A DNA stretch of 64,000 nt from Perognathus longimembris pacificus (taxonomy: Eukaryota > Chordata > Mammalia > Rodentia > Heteromyidae), in contig NC_063170.1 in assembly GCF_023159225.1 (NCBI RefSeq), forward strand, positions 22,181,735 to 22,245,734, read 5' to 3'. The notes under the pieces are model-generated. The model did no database searches. It worked only from the letters and a program-made list of their open reading frames with translations, and was not told where the DNA came from. Shown here one piece after another: positions 1 to 11,929 of the stretch. The translations under genes and the position numbers were made by a program. How positions within the stretch are numbered: the first letter of the stretch is position 1; each line of letters opens with the position of its first letter.

Positions 1-849
1 GTGCTTCTTGGAACAGAAGCCCAGTAGTTCCAAGTGCAACTATCATCTTGTTGACCTCCCTGGCTGGGGGCAGGAGGTGAGGGGGAATTTGAGAACCATC
101 GCTTTAAATATAAGGTGCTACATGACTCACACTTGGAGAGGGGGAATTCTGAAGTGGAAATGTACGTGGCATTCAGAATCACCTCATACATACACATAGC
201 TCTAAAATCCTGCTGCCAAAACATTCTGAGCTTTGGTTGCTCAGCTCTAGAAACTTTGAAGGGGAAGGGGTTAGAATGACTTGACCTGAAAGTCAAGTAT
301 GAACTTTTCAAGCTGTTTAACTTGAGCCAAGATTCTCAAACTTAGTGCCAGAAATCCTTGTTGAATAGAAAAGAAGTAACGATTATTGTAATCCCTACCT
401 TACTAAGTGTATCAGTAAGGACAAGTTAGGTCATGCTGAGTAACAAAAAACTCCCAAGTCTCAGTGGCTCAAACTAAGAAATACTTACTCCCTCACAGTA
501 CCTGTCATCATGTGCAGCAGGGACTCTTATGCTCCATGACATTTTCATTCCCATGGGGTGGCAGAGACTACCTGGAGCATGGTTGATCATCATGATGACA
601 GGAAATTTCCAGAATTCACTCGGAAATGCTTCCACCCAACACTGACACACTCATTTGTCTGGACAAGTAAGGAAACTACATATAACTTCAAATAGACAAA
701 GAAATGCAGTCTCCCTGATCATACAGAAGATAAGGCAAACTGGAATGATGTATTTCTAGGCAGGGTTAATGTCTTCTTTATTAGAGCTTCAAGAGGAGTC
801 CATGAGAGAATATCTTATGTCAGAATCCTTCAGACACTGTGAAGAGCTT
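1..849. other. Intergenic; one probable old repeat
   Basis: No gene recognised. The stretch at about 420-720 (..CAAGTCTCAGTGGCTCAAAC..TCATGTGCAGCAGGG) has the layout of a common old mammalian interspersed repeat whose family I cannot name. Similar copies occur at 18725-18995 and 20585-20900. The rest shows nothing specific. Confidence 0.4.
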
Positions 850-1682
850 TTATATTCATTGCTATTCTCAGAATATTCTAGGCTTTCAGGATAACCACCT
901 TATAACTGAGAACTATCTCCTTCCCAAAGTGAGATCTGCTTTGATGTTTACAAGTGTAGTCATGAAAGCTAATGAGAAAAGGACAGAGACACGATTCAAT
1001 GTGAAAATATGCCTTATTCTTTCTGATGGAAGCATAGAATTCCATTGTGTATATATAGCACATTTTCTTGATGCATTCATCCACGGAGAGGTGTCTGGGT
1101 TGACTCCATATCTTGGCTATGGTAACAGTACTCAAACAAACATGGTTGTGCTGGTGCCTTTAGTATAGCCAGCTTTGTGGTCAATTGGATAGATACCCAG
1201 AAGTATGCTGGGCCATAGGGGAGCTCTATGTTTAGTCTTTTGAGGAAACTCCATACTGCTTTCCAGAGTGGTTGAACAAGTTTACGTTCCCACTAACATT
1301 GTAATAGCATTCCCTTTTGGCCACATCTTCACCAGCATCTGTTATTGTTAGTTTTCTTATAATGGCCATTCTAACTGGGATGAGGTGGAATCTCAATGTT
1401 GTTTTATGTTGTTTTACATTTACTTTATGGCCAGAGATGTCAAATATAGCTTCAAGTGTCTATTGACCATTCTTAGTTCTTCTTCTGAGAAATCTCTCTT
1501 TAAGTCTTTAGTCTATTTATTAATTAGGTTGTTGTTTCTTTGAGAATTTGTTGAGCTTTGAGTATATTTTAGATACAAGGCCTCTGTCTGATGCATAACT
1601 AGTAAAGATCTTCTCCCATTCGGTGGGATTTCTACTTATCTTGCTAGCTATATCTTTTTGACATTGCCTCATTCATAAGGAA
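850..1682 (-). mobile_element. L1 fragment, inverted 5' part
   Basis: On the minus strand this reads like the ORF2-terminal/3' UTR region of mammalian L1. It has the ATATACACAATGGAAT...TATGC..CATCAGAAAGAATAAGG block (near 1020-1070) and, further upstream in L1 sense, CAGTATGGAGTTTCC...AACATAGAGCTCC. It is interrupted and non-coding. It abuts a second L1 part in the opposite orientation at about 1683, as expected from twin-priming 5' inversion. Confidence 0.65.
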
Positions 1683-2345
1683 ATGGAAAGACTTGGGAAA
1701 AATTATACTAAGCAAAGTAAGCCAGATCCAAAGAAACACAGGCTGCATGGTTTCTCTCACTTGTAATAATTAGAATGTGCCTATAAATCTACAAGTGGTA
1801 AAAGACAAATAATTACACCTGGACATAATTAATTAAACAGCAATCTAAACATTCACACAGTGAGAATAAAGGAGTATATTCTTAGGAGAGGTTCACAAAG
1901 GCTCAATAGCTATAAGCATAAGATCATAGAAAATGATGCTTATCTAAATGAACTCCAAGAGATGGTGGTAATAGGCTTTTTATTATACTGTTTGCAGTTC
2001 TTTTGTTTTCTTTCTTTTTTTCTTTGGTTTACTCCCTTCTGTCCCTGTTTTATTTTTTATTTCTGTATCCTTTGTCTTGTATATAAGTTTATCTTATTTG
2101 GGGAGAGGAAGGGAAAGCACAGAAATGGTGGAACAAAAGGCAAACCAATTCAGGAGTGAAAACCACTGGACACTACGTTGGAAATGAACTATACAACTTT
2201 GGAGGAAGGGAAGTTGGGAGGGGAAAAGCTGGGAGAGAGTTAGGGAGGGGATCACACATTTCAAAAGGAAATGTACTCATTCCCTGGCTCATGTAACTGT
2301 AACCCCTCTGTATATCACTTTTCCAATAAAATTATTAAAAAATAA
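1683..2345 (+). mobile_element. L1 3' end, sense part of the same insertion
   Basis: The sense-strand L1 hallmark (ACTAAGCAAAGTAAGCC...CATGGTTTCTCTCA) starts near 1707 and leads to a 3' end with AATAAAATTATTAAAAAATAAAATAAA at 2325-2350. Together with 850-1682 it forms a 5'-truncated, 5'-inverted element of about 1.5 kb. The reading frames are broken. Confidence 0.65.
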
Positions 2346-2715
2346 AATAAACTGCCAGTGGAAAGAGTAAAAAAGAATGCCTTATTGGCAAACAAGAACC
2401 AACAAATGTATTATGGGACATATTCAGAACTCAAAAGAGCATTGGTGTTGGCTCAGCATCAAATTCTTCTTTTCAGGGGATAGCTTAGTCAAACAGCACT
2501 ATTATTCATATTATATAAATGTTTATAAACTTGAAAGTCACTAGTTTTTAAATTTAATCTAACTCAATGTATTTGTATTTGATAGCTTTATAAGGGCTGT
2601 AAGCTAGCTTTGTATTTCTGTTTTGCATAGGACATTTGCTGATCATTTGTCACCTGGTATTGAAACCTTCTTGTGACTGGGTTACGTTTACTTTGTGGAT
2701 CAAGATCCACTTCCT

Positions 2716-2917
2716 TGGGGCTGGGAATATGGCCTAGTGGCAAGAGTGCTTGCCTCGTATACATGAAGCACTAGATTCGATTCCCCAGCACCACATTTAT
2801 AAAAAATGGCCAGAAGTGGCACTGTGGCTCAAGTGGCAGAGTGCTAGCCTTGAGCAAATAAGAAGCCAGGGACAGTCATCAGGCTCTGAATCCAAGGCCC
2901 AGAACTGGCAAAAAAAA
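2716..2917 (+). mobile_element. IDL-Geo-like dimeric SINE
   Basis: An ID-like (tRNA-Ala-derived) monomer, GGGCTGGGAATATGGCC..TTCGATTCCCCAGCACCAC, is joined to a right monomer, GGCCAGAAGTGGCACTGTGG..GAGTGCTAGCCTTGAGCAA, with an A-tail. It is flanked by an 11-bp perfect target-site duplication, ATCCACTTCCT (2705-2715 and 2918-2928). Confidence 0.85.
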
Positions 2918-2929
2918 ATCCACTTCCTC

Positions 2930-5396
2930 TTGGTAAAGCTAAAAATACCAGGCATTTGCTTTGTCAGACTCTCTTGCAGCTATAACATGATCATAGTCCA
3001 CCAATCAAATGCACTCTCATGAGAGTTTAGTCAGAAACATGGAATAGAAATTGGAGAGTCTATGAAGTCTTTCAGGGGACGGTGGCAGCTGTGATGACTA
3101 CTTCTCTAGGGTCAGGCAGTAGTACTTGGGTAGGGTCTTCAGAGACAGTGTTGGCATTTGCGCTAGCATTAGCTTCTCACCAGGTTCTTCAGGACCATTT
3201 CTGCCAATTTTCTTGCCTCCATCTTTGCTCTCTGATCTTCAGGGAGACTCAACAAGTCACCTTTTATCCTCCCATTACATGCTTTTTCCTTCAACTAGCC
3301 ACATTACTTTCTGTTTGTTTGCAGCATATACACTAATATGAAGTCACATTAAAATCAAATTAATGTTGGCATACACAAGAAATGCACACCTTCAGACTCA
3401 TAAGAGAGTTGAAAACATAATCTAAGCTTAAGAGCAAGAATCTGGTGGTGTTATTATTTTAAAATGGTAAAAGTTAGAATTGTAGGGCAAGAAACTTCCC
3501 TGGGCCCCACAGGTTAGAAGGGTAGCTCATACCAGGACTTGGATTTCTTGCCCTTTGGCTCCAAGTGCTTCCAACAAAGCAGCCAGTTAAGGCAGTGCCA
3601 GCTTTCCCTGGTTCTGGAGAGAGGGCTGACAATGGCATGAATAGGGGCTGACGGTGGCACCTGGTGAGCTGTCCACACCCCAGCAGCTGCTCCTCTGAGC
3701 CTCCTGGCAAGGGTACCCCATGATTGAGCACTACCAATGATGACCAGGATTGGACCCAAGAACAAGAAGAGGGTAGAAGAGCAGCCCCTGCCCTGGAGCC
3801 ACCAGACAATCCTGTACAGTCCTCATCACTCCTGTAAACAAGCTGTTGTGCTGGAGAGAACACGATAATAGCAGGCCATGCCATCCTGCCCTCTCCCTGG
3901 GCTGGGGAGGTCTACAATTATTGTCTTAACCAATGCAGAGATGGCTCACAAAAACTACACATTTCCTGAAGCCATAAACAACTTCTGCAAACTTTCTCCC
4001 ATGCTCCTTCTTGTAAGTCTCGAGCTTAGGTTTCCTACTTCCAGCCTCTTCTCTGAACATGCTTCTAGGACTGCAAGTGGCCAACACTGCGGAGGCTTTC
4101 CTAGGCCCTTGCTCCAGAGAACATAGCTGCAGTCTTCCTTACCCACAACTGACATCCATAGCTTCCCATTTGGACTTGGGGCTGTGAGAACAGAACGGTC
4201 CTTGTTGACTTTAGCTTCCTAGTAGATTTCTTCTCTTCCTGGAATTTGTTCATCCATGACCCAGTCCTTTTGACAATGGATGGTTTGAATGAAGTACTGC
4301 TGGACAATGTGTGTACCTGAGAGTACCTGAGTAGCTTGTGTGGAGAAGCCAATGGATTAGATGATTTATTAAAAATATTAAAAATCCTATCAGTCCAGGC
4401 AGAAGCTAAGTGACAGAGTGAATGGTAAAGCGGCCTGACCTGAGTCTCTGCCAAGAAGTTCTTGGCCCTAGCTAGTCATTGTGAGTGCTTCAGGTCCAAG
4501 GACATGTCTGAGCTGTAGAAAAATTTGCTGACTGTCTGAGTGTGGCCTATAGTCATTTACATTCAGTGATTTTTGTTTGCTTGCTTGTTTCTTCATCTCC
4601 AAAATGAGAATGTTGATTCCATCAGTAGGATAGGTAATACTGTAACAACAAATAGCCCCCAAAGACTCATGGCTTCTAGCTATACAGGATTATTCCTCAC
4701 TCTTGCAATGTACTTTGTTTAGGGTCAGGCAAGAGTCTTAGTATAGCAGTCAGCAGATACTTGAGAGAAGCAACATATAATGTGAAAAGGTTGGTTTCAG
4801 CTCAGTTTTAGTTCATGATCAGTTGTTATTGTTGCTTAGGGCCTGTGGCAAGATAGTATTTCATGGTGTGAAGAACAGTCTCATAGCTAGGATGTGAAAG
4901 AGTGGAAGAGGAGCAGCCAGTCCCACTGGAATCCTTGAGTGGACACCCCCAAGTACTGAATGACCTCCTGTGTGGCTTCACTTCTCAAGGCGTCCACATC
5001 TTAGTCCCTGAGAACTAAGCCTTCAACACATAGGCATTTGGTGGAGGGTCAGAGCCAAACAACAGCACTGTGTGTTGTTCTCAGAGCAGCCATTGAATCA
5101 AAATGCTACTCGTTGACAAACCAGATGAAAGAAGGTTGGAGTCTTTGCATCAGCGACTAAGTGCTCTGCCTCGTAAATAACACACATCCTGTCTTCTTGT
5201 ACCACATTTCCTGAAAGTGGTTCCTTGGCCCATCCAACCACAAGGAGCCAGGAACAATAGTCCTACTAGGAGATGCAGAAATATTTGGTGAACCACACTA
5301 AAGCCTGCCTCAATAATCAGAGGTATGTCCCCTAGAGATGGTTGAGAAAAATGGATGACTTAAACTTCTGACAAATCCTGTACAAGTATAGGCTAT
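2930..5396. other. Intergenic, no feature recognised
   Basis: Mixed-composition unique sequence. The 136-codon minus-strand reading at 3474-3884 and neighbours have no recognised homology, no exon context and ordinary codon texture, so they are treated as chance. Confidence 0.5.
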
Positions 5397-5512
5397 TTGA
5401 TGATGGTGGTCGTGGTGGTGATGGTGGTGATGATAGTCATGATTATGATGGTGATGATCATAATTGCGATGATGGTGATAATTATAATGGTGATGATGGT
5501 GATGCAATTATT
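5397..5512 (+). repeat. (GATGGT)n-type degenerate microsatellite
   Basis: Interleaved GATGGT/GATGAT units over about 115 nt. The opposite-strand His-rich reading (5310-5507) is an artefact of this repeat. Confidence 0.9.
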
Positions 5513-5939
5513 ATTAGCAAGAATATTCTACATTAAAGTAAGATGCAAAGAAGCTACCAATGGATGAGTAATTACTGTCTTAAAATATAGCTAAAGTTAG
5601 GTTAGAAAGCCTATCTGTCAAAGAATAAAAGAGACCAAAGGCTGTGTTTGCTGTGTGATCTTAGAAAGATGCTTCCCGTCTCTGAACTTCTAGCTCCTTA
5701 GGGAAGTGACTGGGTCTTGAGCTTATTCTCCAGGAGTGAGCATGTGAAGTAAGGTGGGAATGACAAGATTCAAGGGGCCGATTCTGGTTTACCCTATTAA
5801 CCAGGGTGGCATGCACCCTGCATCTTTTGCTCTGGGAAAATCCTTGACATTGGAGCTGTCTGCATCAGGCTTATGAATCTCAATCCTTAAATTATAGGTG
5901 ACAGTGGCTTCTTAAAGAGGAAATGAATTGTCACAACAC

Positions 5940-6450
5940 AATCCAGCCATGTTGTATCGATATGATTAGCTAGTTATCCATGGAGCACAGTAATTTGCTT
6001 TGATTTTTAAGTAGCCGTGAGTAGCCAAGTCCTAATGAGGCAGCTCTAAATTGATTAGCTACTCCAAGACACAGCACGGTTCACAGGCTGCTTCAGAAAA
6101 CTGTCAAGATCCGGAGCCTGGCATTTCATTGGATTTCATAATTGCGGGAGAAGGTGTACATCGTAGCCAGATACAATCACATTTGTCGGCATGATCCTTT
6201 TAAGCACAATTCAATTAAAGTGTTATTCTCTAATTTTATTAGAACCGGAGCCCAGAGCTAATGCAAGCTCTCAATATTGCATCAGGAGGGGAGTGTGCAC
6301 AATTTAATTTCCCTAATTGGAGTTTAGTGATATAACATGCTTTTCATATCTTAATTCTTGGGATAATCTCCGGTTTTTGCAGCTGCTACATTTCCTTTAA
6401 TGGAAATGAGCAATCAGAGGCAATGGTTATGCTTGGCGTGGAATCGTTGG
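5940..6450. promoter_or_regulatory. Putative conserved non-coding element, 28 kb downstream of IRX5
   Basis: This is a roughly 500-nt stretch with no recognisable repeat. It is rich in homeodomain-type cores (GATTAG, TAATTT, ATTAAAG, TCTAATTT) mixed with GC-containing unique sequence, the texture typical of ancient developmental enhancers. No ORF is present. Conservation was not tested here. Confidence 0.4.
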
Positions 6451-6664
6451 GTCACGTCTGCCTCATTGAAGGAAATTTGCACATCTGGATCCCTTGCTTC
6501 TTCCTGATCCTTTCCCACTCATCTTGGCCTTGACTTCCTCTGATAAGAAGACTCTCTTGGCTCAGTATAATCTGTTTTTCCAACCAGATGGGCAGTCTCA
6601 GGATAGCGGGGTGGGGAGGAGGTAAGAGTATGCGCTGTATGTCAGCCTATGTTTGGGCTTCAGC

Positions 6665-6790
6665 TCCATGATGCATTTATCCATCCATATAACCAGTATC
6701 TAGTGGGTACTTCTAAGTGTCAGGCACTGTGTCAGATGTTAGAGAGACAGCATAAGCACAGCAAACATGGCCTCCATTTCACAAGGCTTA
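6665..6790 (+). mobile_element. L2/MIR-type 3' fragment
   Basis: The GTGGGTACTTCTAAGTGTCAGGCACTGTGTCAGATG-type core (broken by mismatches) and following segment match the CORE/3' region of ancient L2/MIR repeats. Confidence 0.45.
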
Positions 6791-7518
6791 GAGCTCAACC
6801 AGGCTCCCCCTCCTATTTTGCTTTTGTCATCTTTCAGGTAGGGTTTCATGCTTTTGCCTGGGGCTAACCTGAGTCCATAAACCTCCTACCAATGGCCTCC
6901 CCTACGCCATCATGCCCAGCTTTTTGCTTCCAATCTCCATCCACCCAATCTTCTCCCAATCTCCATCTCCTGACACATTTTAAACAGGTGTGAAGAGGTA
7001 ACCCTGCACATGCTAAGAATAGCATGTATTCTGGAAGCCTTCTTATCTGTGGATGGATGGATAAATGTTAGGTTGGTGGGTTGGTTGGTTAGTTAGTTGA
7101 AATGATCTTCTAAGCAATTGGAAGCTTTCTAATCTCTTGACTGGTATTTTACGCATGGATACCAAAGACTTTTGCTTAGCTATGCAGGAACAATGGAAGT
7201 CATCCTGGGTTATCCCAATCCTGCTGGTGACTCTGCCCAACTGGAGTGTCAGGGCTAAGCAATTTTCCCACAATATAGGGCAAACTCAGTGCCAACCCCT
7301 GGAGTAGTTGGGGTTGAGTCTCGGAATGTTGGAGGGGAGGAAGTCCGTTCCCACCTGTTACAGTGAGGAGCCTGAGGCCACACTGGAAGTTGAGGCAGCA
7401 GGGGCAGCTTCCCTGGCAGCAATGCCTATTTCTGAGCACTGAGCTGAGACAAAATGGCACTTAGGAGCTCCACGCCCTGCTCTTCCCACCAGCACCGAAA
7501 TTCCAGAGTCTTGATCTT

Positions 7519-7758
7519 TTGTTCGTTTGCTGCTAGTACTGGTGCTTGAACTCAAGGGCCTCATACTCTTGCTTAGCTTTTATGCTCAAGGCTGGCACTC
7601 TACCACTTGAGCCACATCTCCACTTTCAGCTTTTTGCTATCAAATTTGGAGATAAGAGTCTCTTCGTTTTGTCTGCCCAAGCTGCCTTCTAACTTTGATC
7701 CTCCAATCTCTGCCCTTTCGGTACTAGAAGTACAAGAATTAGCCACTGAGGCCCAGCC
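7519..7758 (-). mobile_element. Dimeric SINE: B1-like left arm plus Geo-like right arm
   Basis: On minus it starts GCTGGGCCTCAGTGGC and passes through a degraded B1-like arm into GGCTCAAGTGGTAGAGTGCCAGCCTTGAGCA. It is flanked by a 14-bp duplication with one mismatch (AGAGTCTTGATCTT 7505-7518; AGAGTCCTGATCTT 7759-7772). Confidence 0.75.
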
Positions 7759-7774
7759 AGAGTCCTGATCTTGA

Positions 7775-9455
7775 TAATACCATTAATATAGGAAAAGAGC
7801 TAAAAGGTGCTGAACACTAGGAACAGCTTGTTCACACATTATCTCATCTAATGCTCTCACCTGCCATAGGAGGGCGCTGTGCCTGGGTTGTTTTCACAGA
7901 TGGGTTATGGGCTCAAGGAAGTCAGCATTTTGTGCTAAGTTGGAATTTACACATCAGCAGAGTGAACTTCCTGACATCACAACCTATCTCCCCATTGTCA
8001 ACCCCAGAGAACAGACTGAAAGAGCAGATTTCAGTGTCTTACCAGATGGAGCAGTGTGTCAGAGCCTTGCAGCCCTCCCTCCCTCCTCCCCCGAAGCTAA
8101 TGGTAGAAACTCCCCAATCCCTGAAATTCCCCTTTTGGGAAGTTGATCTAGCTGTATCAATGGTTCCTGAGCTTCGTTGGGACCTAGCTCCTATACAGCA
8201 TCCGTAGCTAAGTGGCAGGCAAGTGAACATCTCACCAATCACCCTTTCAGACCCTCAGAATCAAACCTGGAGTTCTCTCCATGGTCCACAAAGTCTTGAT
8301 AGGCCTTACCAAGTCTGTCTACGTCTCTCCACATCTGTATGCTATCACTCTCCCATGCCTGGGCTCTGGCCACTCTGGCCAACTTGTTACTTCTTCAGAC
8401 TATGTGTTGACCTCATTCTAGAACATTCTTTTCCAAGATCCTCTTTCAGACCTAAACTTGAATGCCATTGGCACAAAGATGTTCCTTGAACATATAATCT
8501 GGAGTGCCTTCCCACCCTGTCCCACACGTTGTCTTTTTTATATTTTATTTATTTATTTATTTTACATCTCTTAGGCCATGAATTCACAGGGAATAGGTGC
8601 TCTGGGTGGAGCAGGCTGGAGCTTCAGTTGAATCCAGGTTTCTTTTTTCCTTGGCTTCCTTCTTTTTCTGCTCAATTTACTTCACTCATTTTAGGAAGCT
8701 ATCTCTACTTAATGTGTGCTCAGTACACACACTAAATGTGTATACTGTGAGTGTTTACTATGCTCAATACGCACATTAATCCTCTTGTCAAGGATCTTGC
8801 CCTTAACTTACTTGTTCACAACAGTGCCAGCAGCATGCTGGGTAACACTGTAGACCCCTCCAGTTTTACCATGGTAACATTCATGGGGCATTCCTTTTTG
8901 AACAGTACTCATTCCCTTTATGTCTACAACATCACTCATATATGCGGAGTCTCATATATGCGGCCAAAGGAACAACTCTATGTTTCCTGAAGGGCCTAGA
9001 GAACATATATGGGCTACCTCTTCTCTTTCCCTTTGTGTTCGTCATTTTGACAAATTACTGGATGATGGTGGTTCCAGCCAAAAGCACATTTTCTTCTCCT
9101 TATAGCCCTCTCAATATGTAAAATTATCCCAGTGTAGAAATTTATGTGCATCTTTCTTTATTTCATTAACTACAGTCTAATTCCGCAAGGAGTATAATTC
9201 TCCTAGTGGGCTGCATTAGTTACTTTGTCCAGCACCTCACTCTGTGCCTGGTACATAGTAGAAGGCAGTGCCTGGATGGGCAAATGTCACCAAAGAGCAG
9301 CTCCACAAGAATAGAGTCAGCAGGCCTAGAATGATCTTCCAAACAAAGGCCTATGCCTCTCACCTTTTAGAAAAAAGAAGTTGAAGTCCTGAAATCAGCA
9401 TTGGTTCACCTAAGTCTGGAGAGGTAGGTTATAGCCCTGGCTTTAAGTCCTGTTA
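7775..9455. other. Intergenic with probable degraded L2/MIR
   Basis: 8250-8530 has antisense L2-like segments (CTTTCAGACCTAAACTTG, GTGCCTTCCCACCC) and 9225-9270 has CTCTGTGCCTGGTACATAGTAG. Nothing else is recognised. Confidence 0.35.
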
Positions 9456-9458
9456 TGA

Positions 9459-9465
9459 AAGGAAG

Positions 9466-9532
<67 letters not shown>

Positions 9533-9534
9533 AA

Positions 9535-9574
<40 letters not shown>

Positions 9575-9648
9575 AAAGAAAGAGAGAAAGGAGAGAGGGA
9601 AGAAGGAAGGAAGGAAGGAAGGAAGGAAGGAAGGAAGGAAGGAAGGAG
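9459..9648 (+). repeat. (GAAA)n to (GGAA)n compound microsatellite
   Basis: A GAAA tract to about 9585, a mixed purine bridge, then about 11 GGAA units at 9604-9647. All-purine on the plus strand. Confidence 0.95.
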
Positions 9649-9649
9649 T

Positions 9650-11425
9650 GATAAGAACATGAGCTTCAAGGTCAAACATTGTGCTGAATGGATAGCCTTA
9701 ATCCATGAGGGTTTGTGCCTGGTGACACTCCCACTCCTGTGCCCCCAACTCTTTACCCCACCCTCACCCCTCCACCTAGACCCCTGCCCTTCACTGTTCC
9801 TGTAAAGGGATATGCCAGAGAAAAGCCACGGAGAGGTCAGTGGCCAACCTGACCTACTGATCTTCAGCTGACCAATCCTACTCCTTTCCTTAGAATCATG
9901 TTGCCCAGGAAACAGCAAGGGAGGCTGTAATGGCAACCACACTAGGTCATGATAGTGTGCATAATGCTAGACTAGAACCTGTGGGAAGTTTATTTTCTGC
10001 CTTCAGGATGTCACTTTAAAACTTGAATTTATCACTAACATATAAAATGTAGACATAGTATGTAAACCCAGATATCTGGCTATGCCTGAGAGATGAGAAG
10101 ATAAGACCAAATTCTAATGGGAAAGCCAAGCCACTCTGGTCCTCTACAGAGGCAATTTAATGTAGGATCTTAGCCCCTGAGATGCTAGAGAGAGAAAGGG
10201 CTAGCAAGATGCTAGAAGATGCTAGAAAATGCAATGGTGAGTGGCCCTGAGATTAGTACAGAGATCAGCTCAGACACTGCAGGCAGAAGCTAGAATCCTG
10301 GGGTTCCCCTCAGGACACCTGGGACCTTGGAGAGAGGAAAAAGGCAGCTGTCCACAAGAGTAAAGAAAACCTGGCTTGGCCCTTCTTCCCACTTCCAATG
10401 GAGCCTCTCATCAGCTGAACCTGCTGGCAGTCCATTACAAGGGATTGTGGGAAATGTAGTTTTCAGCGGTTGCTGCCACTGTCTCCCAGAGTATAGGAAG
10501 AAGTCAAAGGGGCTGAACCTAAGTTCACCAGGCAGGTAGCCACTTACCTCCAAACCATGTGGACGCTGTGTTGCCACCTGCCCCATAGAATTCATGGGGA
10601 AGTAGACATGCACATGTCCACATGTGTGGCCCATGCCACTGACAGGACCCAGGAGCCAAGCAAGGTAGGCGCCGAACCTCTGGGAAAGGAGCAGATGTGA
10701 ACATGGAGAAGCAAGGAGCTCCTGGTAGGCTGAGGGTGAGGAGTAGCAGCAAACCCCAAAGGTGGCAAGCAAGCCTGCAGACAGAGGCAATGCACACACA
10801 CCCGCTGGGGGCTGAGCCATCCTGCCATTCCCAGCGCTGGCTCCCCTTTCTTCTCTGGGTGCTGTCCACCAACCTCCCTTGCATGAGGTCTCCAGAGGGA
10901 AGCTCCGTTTCTTGGCCCCAGCAGAGCCTGCCTGGTGCAGGCAGCGTCTGGACATTTTCCCCAGGCGCAGGCCATCTTCTTGCTGGTTGCCTTCTTTGAG
11001 GTTTGGTCTGAAGAGAGACTCGGGAAAAGAGTCACCCCACTGACAGATCAGAACATTGAGGCCAAAAGGGCTTCAAGGGCCACCCAAAGTCACACTGTGG
11101 GGACTGGATCTACATCAGCTCTGTCACTGTCACAGGCTCCTCACCCACATTGCCCTCCTCCTTCTGTCTCCAGAACTCAGACCTGCTAGGCATTTTGTCC
11201 AAACCACTGGGCCCTGAGCCACCTGCCAGGAAGAATCAGGAAAGGAGGACATTGTAGAGACACAGACAGGTGAGGAACAATTTTCAGGGAGTATCTACGA
11301 CACTTGGATGGCAGGAGTAACTCACAATGCCCCCCCACCCCATTGCTCTGCACTACACTGTGAGTTATAGTGCTGTATTCAAATTAATGCATTGTGACCC
11401 CCCCTAGGAGCCTACAGGGCAACAG
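9650..11425. other. Intergenic, no gene recognised
   Basis: Moderately GC-rich unique sequence. Several overlapping readings of 70-221 codons at 10290-11189 lie on both strands with no recognised domain, start context or splice structure. A short MIR-like segment may lie at 11045-11110. Confidence 0.45.
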
Positions 11426-11429
11426 GGCT

Positions 11430-11556
11430 ATGACAGGTAGATGAAGCATATGGGGCACAAAGAGGTTAATAACTTGTCCAATACAACACAGTTAGCAAGC
11501 GATAGCACTGGGATTTGAACTCACATGACCTGACTTGAGAGTCTCTGCTCTGAACA
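11430..11556 (+). mobile_element. MIR
   Basis: The MIR core is readable: TTAATAACTTGTCC, ACACAGTTAGCAAG and CACTGGGATTTGAAC. Confidence 0.7.
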
Positions 11557-11744
11557 TACATTCATGTATCCTGTTCACTGTCACAGGGTCGCCAGTGCCT
11601 GTGCTATGTAGATGGAGCCCTGTTTCCCGTGAGCTAACAGGCTATTCAGGTTGAGCCCAGCACCTTGAGATGGCACCAACTTTACCACACAGGTACCATT
11701 CCACGTTGCCACGTGAGACAAGAGAGGCTAACGACTCACTTCCC

Positions 11745-11925
11745 TTCGGGCAGGTTCTATGTACTTCATAAGAGTGTGCACATGTGATTTTACACAAGTT
11801 CAAACCAGTGGGCCCCGATTAAAAGATGAGGAAACCATAGTCCAGGGAGGTCAGGTCATCCACCCAAGATCACAGAGCCGGTGAATGATGCAATCTGGCT
11901 CCAGAACCCTCTGGCTCTTATAGAC
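11745..11925 (+). mobile_element. MIR
   Basis: AAAGATGAGGAAACCATAG, AGATCACAGAGCCGG and CTCCAGAACCCTCTGGCTC align with the MIR consensus order. Confidence 0.65.
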
Positions 11926-11929
11926 CAGG

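Noticed and set aside
5310..5507. His-rich reading resembling a metal-binding protein
   Set aside because: It is an antisense translation of the GATGGT microsatellite.
9443..9942. Ser/Phe/Leu- and Lys/Glu-rich readings over simple repeats
   Set aside because: They are translations of the GAAA/GGAA microsatellite. Similar artefacts occur over the CT, GT and CA tracts.
10290..11035. Readings of up to 221 codons on the minus strand
   Set aside because: Overlapping readings occur on both strands with no domain, no exon structure and no homology I can recognise.
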